Assembly: GCF_041146395.1 (NCBI RefSeq)
Contig: NC_091001.1
Coordinates: forward strand, 103,872,965 to 103,936,964
DNA length: 64,000 nucleotides
DNA from: Eulemur rufifrons
Taxonomy: Eukaryota; Chordata; Mammalia; Primates; Lemuridae
Direction of reading: 5' to 3'
Positions 20,061-30,740 of this stretch are shown here, in pieces (positions within the stretch are counted from its first letter, which is position 1; each line of letters starts with the position of its first letter). The translations under genes and the position numbers were made by a program. The notes beneath the pieces were generated by a model that was given only the letters and a program-made list of their open reading frames with translations, did not search any database and was not told the DNA's origin.

Positions 20061-21039
20061 CTGTGAGGCGTGGAGGAGCGGGCTCCAGGAAAGGGCGTAC
20101 GGGGTGGAGCTGGGGGGCGCTCCTGTCCTGAGACTCTCGTCAGTCTCTGAGGGCAGTGGCCTGCCTCCCTCCTGTCCTTCACCCCAACCCGCCCCATCCT
20201 CTTCTGAGCCTGTGCCGTGTGTGTGCCCAAGCCTCGCCTCATTCGTGAAACGAAGCTGCTTATTTTGGGAACTCTGTGATTAACAAGGTTTCCGCGTTTG
20301 GGAAACAAAAGAGCCCTGTGCATTTCAGGACTCTCCACCTGCACTGTGCCCACTTTAAAGAGGTGAGAGCTGGCCCATCCAGGTCACCTCTGGCCTGCAA
20401 GCTCTGCTCTTCTCTTGCACTGGATCTGATCCATTGCATGCAGCATTGTCAGGAATTGTTGAGCAGAGGCAGCTCCAAGGCCCAGAGAGGGCAATACAGG
20501 GTGCCACCCGGCCATCAGCACCATTGGAAAGGCCAGGCCACCAGGTGGGGCTCTCTGCTCCTCCTGGATAAAACTGGGCCCAGGCATCCTGCCTGCTCGT
20601 GTCCCTAGAAAACCAGCTGCAGAGGCATGGCCATCGTGCCAGAGGTTGGAAACCTTCCCAATGCCCCCAGGCAGTCTGGAGCATGGTGGCCATGGCCCCA
20701 GGGGGGTCAGCATTGATGTCCGGAGGAGGCTGGGCTCCCAGTGCGGTGGGGGAAGGGCCACCAGTCCCAGCATCCCAATTCCTGTGGCAGCGCAGGGGGA
20801 AGAGCCTGTGTGGGGGCGAGGTTGGCTTCCTCCTGAATCTGCCCATAAAAGGATAAAAGTGCTGCTATCTGGTCGGCATTGGTAGGATTGCTGATGATAA
20901 ATTTTTCAGAAGTGTGGATTTTTCCCCCTCTCTGTGAGGACGTGTGTGCGTGCGTGCGGGCGCGCCTGCTTTCACACGGTTCGCAGCCTGTATGTGCTAA
21001 CAGATGGGTTCCGGTGTTACAGAAGATAAAGCTCAAACT
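20061..21039. other. GC-rich unique sequence
   Basis: ORFs on both strands at 20355-20885 overlap in several frames, and none has a motif. 20942-20964 is a short alternating (GTGC/GCGG)-rich piece. No CpG island in the strict sense; CpGs are scattered. Confidence 0.45.
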
Positions 21040-21480
21040 GGATGATATGCTGCCTCTTCAATTTAAGAGAGAAAAAATAAAATAAAAAAGCTCTTCAAGG
21101 GAAGCCCTTATGGTAGGAAAGAGTGGTCCAAAATATTGCTGGGCTTTACTCAAAAGGCGAGCACAGCAGAGCCGTTTGAGAGTGATTTTTCTTCCTCCCT
21201 CCGCCCCAACTTCTCCAAAATACATCATCTCTGTGTCAGAAGTAGGCCACGCTTTAAGGCTATCATGAATTATATATCAAGGGACATCATTTCCCAGGAG
21301 TCTTGAACAAATGCCCCATGGTTTAAATTTTACAGACATCTTCCCCCCCAGTGGCAGTGCTTTCTGTCACTGCGTCTTCCTGAGATGGAATGGGAGAGTG
21401 TTTTGCAAACTCACAATGAGACGTTATGCTAATAAAGGTAATTGTGCAATGGTTAGAAACTGTTCCTTCCTAAAAGAAGG
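21040..21480. promoter_or_regulatory. candidate conserved non-coding block
   Basis: Unique sequence with no repeat text over more than 400 bp: CAATTTAAGAGAG, AAATATTGCTGGGC, CTATCATGAATTATATATC, CCCATGGTTTAAATTTTACAG, TATGCTAATAAAGGTAATTGTGC (a near-octamer ATGCTAAT). Enhancer function is inference from composition only. Confidence 0.3.
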
Positions 21481-22070
21481 CTTTCACCCTCCACACGCTG
21501 CTCCTGCGCTCTAGACCCTTAGGTTGCTCGCGCTTGTCTTGTCTTGTTTCAGCAGGAGTCAAAGACATCCAGGGTAAGGGCAGATTGAGAGGGACCCTGA
21601 AATCAGCTGGGCACTTCTGTGCTCACCCTTTAAGGCCAAGACCCTGCCACTTCATTTGACTATCAAATATACTTTGCCTACCTGTTTATTATTAAGAGTC
21701 AAGAAGAGCTTTGTGAGAAATCTTTCTTTTATCTAAAATTGGAAGCATAAATTCATTGGATAAATTAGAAAGGTGGGTTTTGGGGTCTTGGTTCTTTGCC
21801 TCCTTGCACTATTGCATGGGTCAGAGTTAGCCCATAACACAGGAGCTGAGGACAAGCTGTTACCAGGGTGCAGTGCTGGCCCTTCCAGAGAGTGACATCT
21901 CCGGCTGCAGGAAGTGGCCTTCTCTGCCCCAGGCACCCTAATCACCTCCCAATTCATTCTTCTCACGTGGATGTTTTAAAAGTTCCGAGTTCTCCTGTGT
22001 ACAGCCTTGAGAGAATCCAGATATAATTCTTTATAGAGGCTTCCCATTTTTTAGTCTTTACTAATCTTAT
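21481..22070. other. unique sequence
   Basis: No gene recognised. A short TTGCTCGCGCTTGTCTTGTCTTG phrase near 21523-21545 looks like a minor tandem duplication. Confidence 0.4.
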
Positions 22071-22074
22071 TAAT

Positions 22075-22200
22075 GATCTCACTTTATTATAACACTTTTG
22101 GGGTATGGAAGAGACATCATGTTTTTCCCATTTTAGAGATAAAATAATTGACAAAATGGAAAAGTAACTTGACTAAGGTCACTGCTGCTAGATTAGTGAT
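22075..22200 (-). repeat. MIR SINE relic (fragment)
   Basis: CCCATTTTAGAGATAAAATAATTGAC, then AAGTAACTTGACTAAGGTCACTGCTGC: antisense MIR, 3' part and core. Confidence 0.6.
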
Positions 22201-22227
22201 ATTACGTGTATATCACATGTAGATCAG

Positions 22228-22247
22228 CACACACACACACACACACA
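22228..22247. repeat. (CA)10 microsatellite
   Basis: Uninterrupted CA units followed by TATGATATAAAATG. Confidence 0.95.
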
Positions 22248-22261
22248 TATGATATAAAATG

Positions 22262-22760
22262 CAAACATGACAATGTCACTCTGTCCTTAGCAAATAAGAA
22301 AAGGTAAAACCCGAGGTTCAGAGTGTAGACTCCTTTGTGAGGATGTGCCTGGCCCTCTGGTCTTCCCAGCCCGGCCTCATGTTGCAGAGAGGCCTCTCTT
22401 CCAGGCCATCCCATCATTTTCTTACATCCCAGCCATACCCAATGACACATGGTTCCTCACACCAGGACCTTCATCGCTCTCATCCATCTTTAGTGCCTGT
22501 GTCCTGTGCCCAAGCTCCCTCCTCCCAGTCTAATGCCCCCCACTTGCCTGGCTTGGTGCCACGGGGCGTCCAGGCTCGCCTTGGGCCCTGGCCCCTCCAG
22601 GAAGCCTTTCCCAGCCAGACCCCACCATGCAGGTGAAGTCCGGTGCCCATCCTTGGTGCTTCCCCATCAGCCTGTCATCCGCCACACTGTATTTACATGT
22701 CATCTCATGTGTTTATGTTTCTGGTAGCTCATGAGCTATTAGCAAACAAGGACGAGAGGT
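22262..22760 (+). mobile_element. L2 LINE 3' end
   Basis: TGACAATGTCACTCTGTCC, CCTCACACCAGGACCTTCATCGC, CTCCAGGAAGCCTTTCCCAGCCAGACCCC, CACACTGTATTTACATGTCATCTC, GTAGCTCATGAGC follow L2 sense text (…AAGCCTTCCCTGACC…, …TTTGTTACAGCACTTA…). Confidence 0.75.
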
Positions 22761-23094
22761 CACACTTGTTCTCACAGTCTTCATCCCCAAAGGTGGAAGG
22801 TTGCAGGGTGGGCTTGATGAGATTCCTCCTCCCTATTACTGTCACCAAACCCTCCCTGGTGAGTCAAGTCTTTGTCTGGGGTTTGGTGACTGTCCTGTGT
22901 ACCGTTCAGGTGTGTGGCTACATCCAAACCACAAGATGAGGTCACAGCTGCCACCTCATTCATCACCCCTAGTGACCCAGGCCTCAGCACCATGCTCAGC
23001 TGACACGTGAAGAAGGAAATTGATTTCCAGAGTCTGTGCTATCTCATCCATCACTGAGCCAACACGGCCCCCAGTGCAGAAGCAGGTCGTTATG
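22761..23094. other. unique sequence
   Basis: No feature recognised. Contains several ORFs in opposite directions with no motif. Confidence 0.4.
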
Positions 23095-23310
23095 GGAGAA
23101 CGAATACAGGATTCAGAATCAGACACCTTTTTGCCATTGACTGGCTGTGTGATCTCAGAAAATTCACTTAAACACCCTAGGCCTTTTTGTGTCTGCATCA
23201 ATAAAACAAGAAGAGGTAGATTCTACATGAAGCTACTTTGATAATGAGAAATTATTTTGTATAGTGCTTGGTACCTAAAGGATATGCGTAAATATTGGCC
23301 ATCATTAGTA
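23095..23310 (+). repeat. MIR SINE relic
   Basis: GATTCAGAATCAGACACC, GACTGGCTGTGTGATCTCAG, TTGTGTCTGCATCAATAAAAC, ATAGTGCTTGGTACCTAAAGG: long, nearly full-length MIR. Confidence 0.8.
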
Positions 23311-23410
23311 TGAACAAATTTAAGTTTGCAATCCAATGAATCAGAGGATTATTAATAATATAGAAAAATGATTTGTCCTTACTGAAGAAGTCATTGTCTT
23401 CTTTTGTCAT

Positions 23411-23775
23411 TGTCTTCGTCAGTTCAGGATGATATAACAGAATGTATTGACTGGGTGATGTAAATAACAGAAATTTATTTCTCGTAATTCTGGAGGCAGG
23501 GAAGTCCAAGATCAAAGCGTGGCAGATCTGGTGTCTGGTGAGGACCCCCTTCCTGGTTTGCAGATGGCTGTTTCCTATTTGTATCCTCACATGGTGGAGA
23601 CAGAGACGGTTCATTTCTCTCATGGCTCTTCTTTTAAGGTCACTAATGTCATTCATGAAGCTCTATTCTCATGACCTTATTCTTCCCAAAGGCCTCACCT
23701 CCAAATACCCATTACATTGGGGATTTTGGCTTCAACATATGAATTTGGGGGGATATAAACATTTTGTCCTGAATA
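23411..23775 (-). mobile_element. solo MLT1-type LTR (ERVL-MaLR)
   Basis: Antisense MLT1 text: GATATAACAGAATGTATTGACTGGGTGATG, AGAAATTTATTTCTCGTAATTCTGGAGGCAGGGAAGTCCAAGATCAAAG, GGTGTCTGGTGAGGACCC, TTTTAAGGTCACTAATGTCATTCATGAAGC, GCCTCACCTCCAAATACCC, AACATATGAATTTGGGGGG. Flanked by a 5-bp direct repeat GTCAT at 23406-23410 and 23776-23780, the size expected for LTR integration. The 365-bp length fits a solo LTR. Confidence 0.9.
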
Positions 23776-23780
23776 GTCAT

Positions 23781-25462
23781 CAAATTGTTGGTTTAGGTGT
23801 TACAATTTTAAATAAAAAAGATAAGAATTTGTTTAAGGTGTGAGCATTGGGTGAATCAAAGAAATCCATTAGCTGTTTGGCCAAGCATATTTCTTTACTT
23901 CTCTAAGACCTGCCTTGCTGGGGTGTGGATGTGAAGACAGACTGAGAGAGGAGGGGTGGAAAGCTGGCTTTTAGGATGTGGTGGTTCTCAAAATTTCTTT
24001 GCCTGATACTGTTTTATTTCCATCCTGTGACCTTGGGTCCCTGTTGGATTGGAGCCAGCTCGTTCTGAGCTCCCCATGAGCCTCTACAGGGAGTGTAGAG
24101 ACCTCAACAGAAACCTGCTCTCTGACCAGGTGTGACTCAATTCTGGACACCTCAAACTGCACTCCCCTGAGAATGAGTAAGAAACTCGGTGTCAGGCCTG
24201 GGCAGCCTGCCCCTTTCCCAGGCCACGGGCCCCTCACCCACCAAGGGAAGGGCGGCAGACGGTTGCTCAGGTGGCTTCCAGCTCTGGCATTGAGTGAGTC
24301 TAATATATAGTTGAGCAAGTTGTCATTCATACACCAGGAAGGTCAAAATTATCTTCATTAATCTGCTTGCAGTTCTGGTGCATGAGAAGCCACTGGGTCC
24401 TGCCACATCTAGAATTAGCTCCGAGCCGTTGGGCTTTTAATTAAAGGGCTTTGTGAGTCAGAGGGTTCATGGTCAGATTCAGGTCTTCAGGGAGACACAG
24501 AGGGAGGTCCTCTGTTCTGTCATCTACTCGTTTAGAAATCGTCTGCCTCTCCCAGCAAGCACGAGGACTTGGAGTCTGGAGTCTTGCAGGGGACTTCCAG
24601 GAATGGCTTGTGGTTGAGCTACACTCCCCACTTTCGCTGACTCCAGGCCCCCGAGGCTCGGGGGCAGTAGGTATGTTGCATGTCATCGCTTTTTTCCTTG
24701 TGAGTGTCTGAGCTGTGCCAGCCTAGTGAGATTCTGCTGCGGTTCCCGTGTAGCCACAATGTCAGTGGTGTTTCTTACCCAATGCTGTTTCCTCTTCGGG
24801 TGGTTTGTGCTAAATGCATTTTCCATCCCAAGTGGTACAGAGAATAAAAGGATTGTCTTAAAAAAAGTGGCTTTGAATGTGTTGAAAGCAAGGTTGCCTG
24901 CTGCGTGTTTTTAACAATTGCCTCCCTAGAGGAGCCTTTGAAAACCTCACCTTTCAAGATGTTTCAACTCCTATTAGAAAGTGACTTAAATAAAACTGCT
25001 CTTCTGACCATTGCTGTTGTGGTTTCCAGGCTAGTGACTGTTTGTCTAGCCTGAGTCTCCAGGGCTAGAACTTCACACCATTTCTTCTCTCTCACTACCC
25101 TCCCAGAGGAGGTGAAATCACACTTGTCACATTCTTCTAAGTGGTGTCACTGGGCAGGGGGTTGGGAGGTGCACACACTAGAATGTGGGCTTGCTAAAGA
25201 GATTGCATTATGGTTTCAACTAGATACATTTGCTTTTCCCATAAACTACTAGTAGGCACCTATGGTGTGCCCAGTACCACGTTAGGGCAAGAGTTCTGTC
25301 TTACAAGTGCATTGTCAACCTGTAGCATACATCACGATGTTCTGCACCCATTGGCCTTCCAGGGTTCTTGTGAGATGACCCCAGTATCTATTAATTTCCT
25401 TCTGGATGCTTATGTGTTCAAGGTACTTGAATGGGTCACTGTGTTTGAATGTCTTTGCATCC
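23781..25462. other. unique sequence
   Basis: Largest repeat-poor stretch in the left half. 24405-24450 has GAGCCGTTGGGCTTTTAATTAAAGGGCTTTGTG with a TTAATTAA site. 25240-25300 (AGGCACCTATGGTGTGCCCAGTACC) may be a small L2 piece. ORFs around 23971-24330 and 24441-24711 lie on opposite strands without motifs. Confidence 0.45.
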
Positions 25463-25627
25463 GGATTTCTCAACCTCGGCACTACTAACACATTGGGCCA
25501 AGCAGGTCCCTGCTATGGGGGTCTCTCCTGTGCGTGGTAGGATGGTTACCCACATCGCTGGCTAGTAGCACCAGACACACCTCAGTTGTGACAACCAGAA
25601 ATGTCAGCAGACATTGCCAAATGTCTC
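25463..25627 (-). mobile_element. MER20-like hAT-Charlie DNA transposon
   Basis: GGATTTCTCAACCTCGGCACTACTAACACATTGGGCC, then GGGGGTCTCTCCTGTGCGTGGTAGGATGG, then CTCAGTTGTGACAACCAGAAATGTC, AGACATTGCCAAATGTCTC: the MER20-type consensus read antisense. Nonautonomous, no ORF. Confidence 0.8.
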
Positions 25628-25639
25628 CTCACCACTTTC

Positions 25640-25740
25640 CGTTTTCCGAAGTGCCCTCATGTCCTTTACAGATAAGGCCAGGAAGAAACTTGCCCAAGTC
25701 AAACAGCAAGGTGGAGACAGAGCTATAGCTACAACTTAGA
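25640..25740 (-). repeat. MIR SINE relic (fragment)
   Basis: TTTACAGATAAGGCCAGGAAGAAACTTGCCCAAGTCAAACAGCAAGGTGG: antisense MIR core. Confidence 0.7.
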
Positions 25741-25744
25741 CCCA

Positions 25745-26349
25745 TTCATTGGTGTGCTGGTAAATGTTTAATAATTAATTCTCTGGGATAAACAAAAGCA
25801 GAACAAACTTGATTAGGAGCATGTGCCAATTTCCATGGTGTAAATACTCCCACCATGGCTGGTTTCACACTGCTTCCATGACTTACCTGAACAGGCAGTT
25901 GGGAAGAAACACGTACAGTTGGCTCTGGTGAGCTGGTGCTAACTGGCTCCAGGGTCCCCCTGGGTTCCTGTGTGCTGCTGTTCACGTAGTAGTCTTACTC
26001 TCTTCTGGGCCTTGTTCTTCCACCTCCAAATGCACATACTTGTCACTGGATGTTCTGTGGAGGGAGCGTGAGCCTGGTAAGGGTGTTTGATCACCTCTTT
26101 GGGAAAGCATAGAGTGGAATTTTCTCTCTTTTCTGTTAAGTGAAAGTTTCTTCTTACAGCCTTTCCATGGAAGGAGTTGTAGAAGGAGTGGGACAGCTTG
26201 GGCCTTAGAGTAGATCCCTTAGGGATTTCACCGTGGCTCTCCTGGAAGGACTCAGCCTGAGCATCAGACCTGTGGCGTGTGAGGTGCTTGGGAGACATCA
26301 AAGTGACGATGGCCGGTGGGCTGTTAGATATGCCATTGTGGATGTAGGA
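25745..26349. other. unique sequence
   Basis: No gene recognised. The minus ORF at 25939-26301 (120 codons) shows no motif. Confidence 0.4.
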
Positions 26350-26475
26350 GAAAGGTCTTGGCCAGAGTTTTAGTCCAGATAGGAGCTGTGACTACTCTGA
26401 GCCTTAGTTTCCACACCTGTGAGAGGAGAAATACTGCTCCTCTTCCCACTGTTGACATAAAGAGCAGATGAACTA
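26350..26475 (+). repeat. MIR SINE relic
   Basis: TGACTACTCTGAGCCTTAGTTTCCACACCTGTGAGAGG followed by a CTCTTCCCACTGTTG block: sense MIR core and middle. Confidence 0.7.
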
Positions 26476-26744
26476 TCTTATACCCAAGCCTCAGATGCTT
26501 CCTGCCTTGGACTCCTTGCTCGGTGGATGGGCTGGTGATTCTAGTAGTGTAAGCTCACCAAGCATAAGGACTTAGTTGGTCTTGGCTTTTTCACTCTGGC
26601 TGTAGTTCAGCTGCATTTGCTCCTAGTTATCTTACCTGTGGTCCAGCATTAGGCCTGGGACTGAGGGAAGAACCCTCAGCTGGGTGTCAGGAGATCTGCA
26701 TTCTCATTCTTCCTTTGGTGTCACCTCATTACATAACCTTGGGC
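26476..26744. other. mostly unique interval with a short MIR-like piece
   Basis: 26686-26744 (GTGTCAGGAGATCTGCATTC … CATAACCTTGGGCAG) is a sense MIR-like fragment; the rest is unrecognised. Confidence 0.45.
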
Positions 26745-27265
26745 AGTGGTTGGTGTGACTGGAAGGTGGGTAGCCCCAGGGGAGGGGTGGCAGCATGGTG
26801 GGGCATTTGGATTTGACCATGAAGGTAGTGGGAGGTGCTTGAAGGGTTTTAAGCAGGGAAGACACATCATGAGATGTGTGCTTTAGAGAGTTCTTCTGCA
26901 GAGTTACAGGGCCGCAGCCCCAGCAGGATGAAGCTAGTTAGGAGGGTGGTGCCACAGTCTAGTCAAAAAGGGATGAGATGGGTACAATGAACACTGTCTG
27001 GGTAGTGGACACACTTAAAACCCTGACTCAAGCATTATAAAAGTGACCCATGTAACCAAAAATATTTGTACCCCTATAATACTTTGAAATAAAAGAAAAG
27101 GGATGAGGCAATCCCTGGATGCTAAATGCTGAGTGACACGGATAGAAAGTGCTGTGAGCGTTAGAAAGGGAGAGGCCAGTGTGGACCATAGTGAATAGGG
27201 GGATATCGGAGAAGACTTCATGGAGGACGTGAGACTGTTGGTGGCAGAAAGAGGGCAGGTCAAAG
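26745..27265 (-). mobile_element. L2 LINE fragment interrupted by an L1 insertion
   Basis: Left part: GGTGCTTGAAGGGTTTTAAGCAGGGAAG, AGTTAGGAGGGTGGTGCCACAGTC. Right part: GGAGAAGACTTCATGGAGGACGTGAGACTG. Both antisense L2-type text; the L1 at 26978-27095 and its target-site duplication separate them. Confidence 0.65.
26978..27095 (+). mobile_element. L1 3' end, short 5'-truncated insertion
   Basis: ATGGGTACAATGAACACTG, GGTAGTGGACACACTTAAAACCC, CCATGTAACCAAAAATATTTGTACCCCTATAATACTTTGAAATAAAAG is the primate-type L1 3' UTR in sense. The 12-bp target-site duplication AAAAGGGATGAG occurs at 26966-26977 and 27096-27107. Only about 118 bp, a strongly 5'-truncated copy. Confidence 0.9.
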
Positions 27266-27999
27266 TCTAGGCTGTGGGATAGGACGAGTGAGCACAACGC
27301 TGCAGTAAATCACACTGGGCTTCGGCCGAGAGCTTACGTGAAGGATGGGTCTCAATTAGTGTAGACTCCTTTACGGAGAGTCGAACCCTAGGCTTGGGAA
27401 TGTGGATTTTGTTAGAAGGTGGTGGTTGTACGTGGAAAGTATGTTTTTCTGTGTCCGTGTCTCTGGAGATCCTGTCCTTATTCATTCTCATGTCCACTGC
27501 GCCCACTTCCCTTTCTCCCATGACAAGCTGTGGGGTGCCTGAGGCCCTGGTGGGGGTGCATTCGCTCCCCCAGCCCTGTGCTGTTGGGGAAAGCAGGCTC
27601 CCCTTGCATCTCGAGGATGATTGCAGCCTGAATGCGGATCATGTGACTCCTGCTCTGCCCACAGCAGGGAGCCCAGCACGGACAGCAGCTGGGCTCTTCT
27701 ATGGATCACTTGCCGGTGTTTGTCTGCTGGGGCCGGGGGTGACTGCTGTCGGCATTGTAGATGAGTCGGCTCCCAGCTGTCACAGGTATGTCCTCAGTCA
27801 GTCCTCATCCTGTTGACTCTGACGCTCTCCCTATTTCTAAGAAGGATGGAAGTGTCTCGTTTCCCCGATGCCTGCCTAGTGAGGGTGTGTCCGGCTCTGT
27901 CCAGGAAAGTGAAGGATGGCCAGCTGCAGGTGTCCAAGTGCCATGAGATTGGCACTTTCCGTGAAGTATTAAGAAACAGAGTGTGCTGGGGAATAGTAT
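27266..27999. other. unique sequence, GC-rich in places
   Basis: Plus ORF at 27394-27816 (140 codons) and minus ORFs overlap it; no domain seen. No repeat recognised. Confidence 0.4.
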
Positions 28000-28130
28000 G
28001 GGCTGCAGTCATTGCCTCTGAGGTTCCCATGGGGACACTGAGGCCCAGAAGTGTGAAATGACTCACCCTAGGCAACACAGAGGAATGGGTCAGGCGAGCA
28101 CTAAAGACCAGGCCCCCTCTGGACGTCAGT
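28000..28130 (-). repeat. MIR SINE relic
   Basis: CCATGGGGACACTGAGGCCCAGAAGTGTGAAATGACTCACCCTAGGCAACACAG: antisense MIR core, well preserved. Confidence 0.8.
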
Positions 28131-28819
28131 GCGTGACGGTTGGTTTTGCACTGGAGCGTTCTGTAGGACTCCATTGTCATGGTATTTTTAGCATAATAAA
28201 ATTACTTCTTTAAGTTGCAGTATGTATGACAGGTTACGCTCTTACAGAAACACTCCATGGAAGGGCAGCTCTAGGCATTGAGAGTCTGAAGTTCCAAAGA
28301 CTGCCCGGCTGAAACCCCTTCATTGTGCAGGTGGCAGCCAGCGACTTGCCCCAGTGTCTTCAGAGACCTCAGGTCAAAGCTGAAACTCTCTGAGCCAGCT
28401 CAGATCTTCTGCTTCTCAGCCCAGAGAGCTTGGCCTTCCACCCAGCCTTATGGCATAAGTGGGGTCTCTATGGAACACGCAGCATGTGTCACCTAACAGT
28501 GCTGCTTGTAGATGGTCCTGGAGGCCAGGGCCACTGGGAAGTTTTGAAGTGGTTTGTGGGACTTAGGTAGTGTTTGTTGTCATGTGAGACCATGTGGCTT
28601 TGGGGTACATGAGTGCCACAGGTGTTTGCAGGATATGCTAGACCACACCAGAGTTGCCGGACACCTGGACAACAGGTGTCTCTGGCCACGCTGGCTCTAG
28701 GTTGTGCTCACTGCAGTATGGCCATGGCACCGTCTCTTAGTTGCTCACTCCAACATAGCACTGGCCTGGAACCTCTCTAGCATCCATAGTCCAGGTCAGC
28801 TTGGCCCTGCTTCTTTAGG
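28131..28819. other. unique sequence
   Basis: 28310-28400 (CATTGTGCAGGTGGCAGCCAGCGACTTGCCCCAGTG) is a weak antisense MIR-like piece. Otherwise nothing recognised. Confidence 0.4.
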
Positions 28820-29020
28820 GCAGTCATATTTGCTGAAGTTCAGATAGGTGCCAAGTTCTACATGGTCACTTTAAGTGCTTGGGAACCCTAATGACCTTGA
28901 AATGGGGCTGTTGTTCCCATTGTGCAGATAAGGCCACCAAGATTCAAAGAACTTACAGAGTTGAGACTGGAGCTCACAACTGCTGGGTTTGAGACCCCGG
29001 GCTCTTTCCACAGCCCCATC
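28820..29020 (-). repeat. MIR SINE relic
   Basis: GGTGCCAAGTTCTACATGG, CCATTGTGCAGATAAGGCCACCAAG, AAGAACTTACAGAGTTGAGACTGGAGCTCAC: antisense MIR. Confidence 0.7.
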
Positions 29021-29244
29021 CTCCCACTAATACTTATAAAAGCCTTTGATGTATCAGCTTACTGTTCAGCCACAGACTGAATTTAGAAACATCAGTATGT
29101 GTAAGTCCTCCGCAGCCTGGCACCAGCCTCTTTTTCTGCTCACTGTGTCTCCGCCACCTCTTTCCTTCCTCCCCAGCTGCACTGAGCTGTTCCCTGCCCT
29201 CAAAGAAGCTGAATTTTACAAATTCAACCATCGATACTTCTCAT
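29021..29244. other. short unique interval
   Basis: No feature recognised; two opposite ORFs without motif. Confidence 0.4.
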
Positions 29245-29350
29245 TTTTGCAGGGCTCTAGGTAGTTACAATATCTGTAAAGATGAATAACACATGACCCC
29301 TCCTCTTAAGAAACTTTCCACCCAATGGTGGAGATAAAACATGAGCACAA
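29245..29350 (-). mobile_element. L2 LINE 3' fragment
   Basis: TGCAGGGCTCTAGGTAGTTACAATATCTG, AAAGATGAATAACACATGACCCCTCC, CACCCAATGGTGGAG: the 'GGCGCTGGGGATACAAAGATGAATAAGACA' region of antisense L2. Confidence 0.65.
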
Positions 29351-29530
29351 ATAGCTCATTTGATTTTCAAAGTGATCCAAAGAGGCTTGCTGGTATATAT
29401 CTCCATATGATCTGCATTTAACAGGCGTTGTGTCTGAAGATCAGAGAGAAGTGACTGACTGAGGGTCACACAGCCCAGCCAAGGCCAAGGGGGGCTAGAC
29501 CCAGGCCGCCTTGCCCTCCTAGAAAGCAGT
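29351..29530 (-). repeat. MIR SINE relic
   Basis: GATTTTCAAAGTGATCC, ATCTGCATTTAACAGG, GAAGATCAGAGAGAAGTGACTGACTGAGGGTCACACAGCCCAG: antisense MIR core. Confidence 0.75.
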
Positions 29531-30084
29531 CATGCTCCATCCAGGCATCCTCTGGCTTGCGTCACCCTGGAGTGGTCAGACTCAGAGTCCACCATCTGGA
29601 ATGTTTGTTTCTGTCTTACTGCCGCCTTCCTGCTGCAAGCAAGGCAGGCTGTCAGCTGCTGATGTCTCAGACCTGCTTGAGTTGTGCCTTTTACTCGTCC
29701 CTAGAGGTGACGTTCCCGTGATTGCAGCCCTGGGGAGGGAAGAGAGAAGGTGAAAATGCCCTGGTGTCCAGGGTCTGGTTGTACTGTTGCTCACGGCTTC
29801 AGACAGGGGAGGCTGATCTCACTGGGTTTCTAGTGTGTCTCCCATCCCCCTACCCAGAGGAGGGCCTGGAGGAGCTGACATGCTGGAATGCTGTCTGTCA
29901 CCTGCGGTTGTGTTGAGGTGGTACAATGTGAACTCCTTGAAAAGCTGGGTGGAGTTTCCTGAATCCTCCAGCCAGTTTGACAGGTGTCCTCCTGCCCTGC
30001 GCACCAGTGCACTCACCTTAATGGCTGTGTAGGTGTGATGAAGATCACAGACAGATGTTAAACCGCAACCTTGGGAAATGGAAC
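29531..30084. other. unique sequence
   Basis: No gene or definite repeat recognised. Several overlapping ORFs of about 60-73 codons on both strands. Confidence 0.4.
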
Positions 30085-30205
30085 AAACGTGGGCTCAGGA
30101 GTAGAGATCTGGGCTCTTGTCCTGGTTCTACTACCATTTGCCCCCTGCGACTGCTCTCCCCACCCTGGGGCTCAGACCCACCATCTGTGGGGATGGCCTG
30201 GATGC
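30085..30205 (+). repeat. MIR SINE relic
   Basis: GTAGAGATCTGGGCTCTTGTCCTGGTTCTACTACCATTTGC, then CTCAGACCCACCATCTGTGGGG: head and core of MIR in sense. Confidence 0.7.
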
Positions 30206-30244
30206 CCCTGCAGTGGAGCACAGTGGTCAGGGCTGGGGCTGGGG

Positions 30245-30470
30245 GCGCCATCAGACATGGATCCAAACGCACACTTCACTGTCTACTTGTCATTAACACA
30301 GGGCTGGTCACTCGGCCTCTCTGAGTTACTCCCAGTTCCATTCTGTAAGAGGAGGATGACAGGAGACCACGTTTCCAGTGGGACTGACACGAGGGCTGGG
30401 TGAAACACTCCCGTGGTGCCCAGCACAGTGCCTGGCATGTAGCCAGTGGCATTCTTCTGCCCCATCACCA
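30245..30470 (+). repeat. MIR SINE relic
   Basis: AGACATGGATCCAAACGCAC, GGGCTGGTCACTCGGCCTCTCTGAGTTACTCCCAG, GTAAGAGGAGGATGAC, GCCCAGCACAGTGCCTGGCATGTAGCCAGTGGC. The 3' 'GTGCCTGGCACATAG' tail is well kept. Confidence 0.75.
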
Positions 30471-30604
30471 TCACCATTGGGTCATTGACCTCCGACCGTC
30501 CAGGATTGCCTGAGTCAGGGTCACTCCTGTCGGTCACCATCTGGTTTCTGGTCCCACGCTGGGGTTCCCACTCTGGGTTCCCCAGTGCAGGAGGCCACAT
30601 ACTG

Positions 30605-30740
30605 AGATGGAAGAAATCTAATAGTGAGTCAGGGAACGGTTCTAGTCCTGGCTTTCCCACCTCCCTGCTGGACGAGTCCTTTCCCTCTCTAGGTCCCAGG
30701 TGTCCACTGACTACCACTGCTGCTCACATTCATAGTAGTA
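30605..30740 (+). repeat. MIR SINE relic
   Basis: AGTGAGTCAGGGAACGGTTCTAGTCCTGGCTTTCCCACC, then TTCCCTCTCTAGGTCCCAG: third consecutive sense MIR in 650 bp. Confidence 0.6.
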
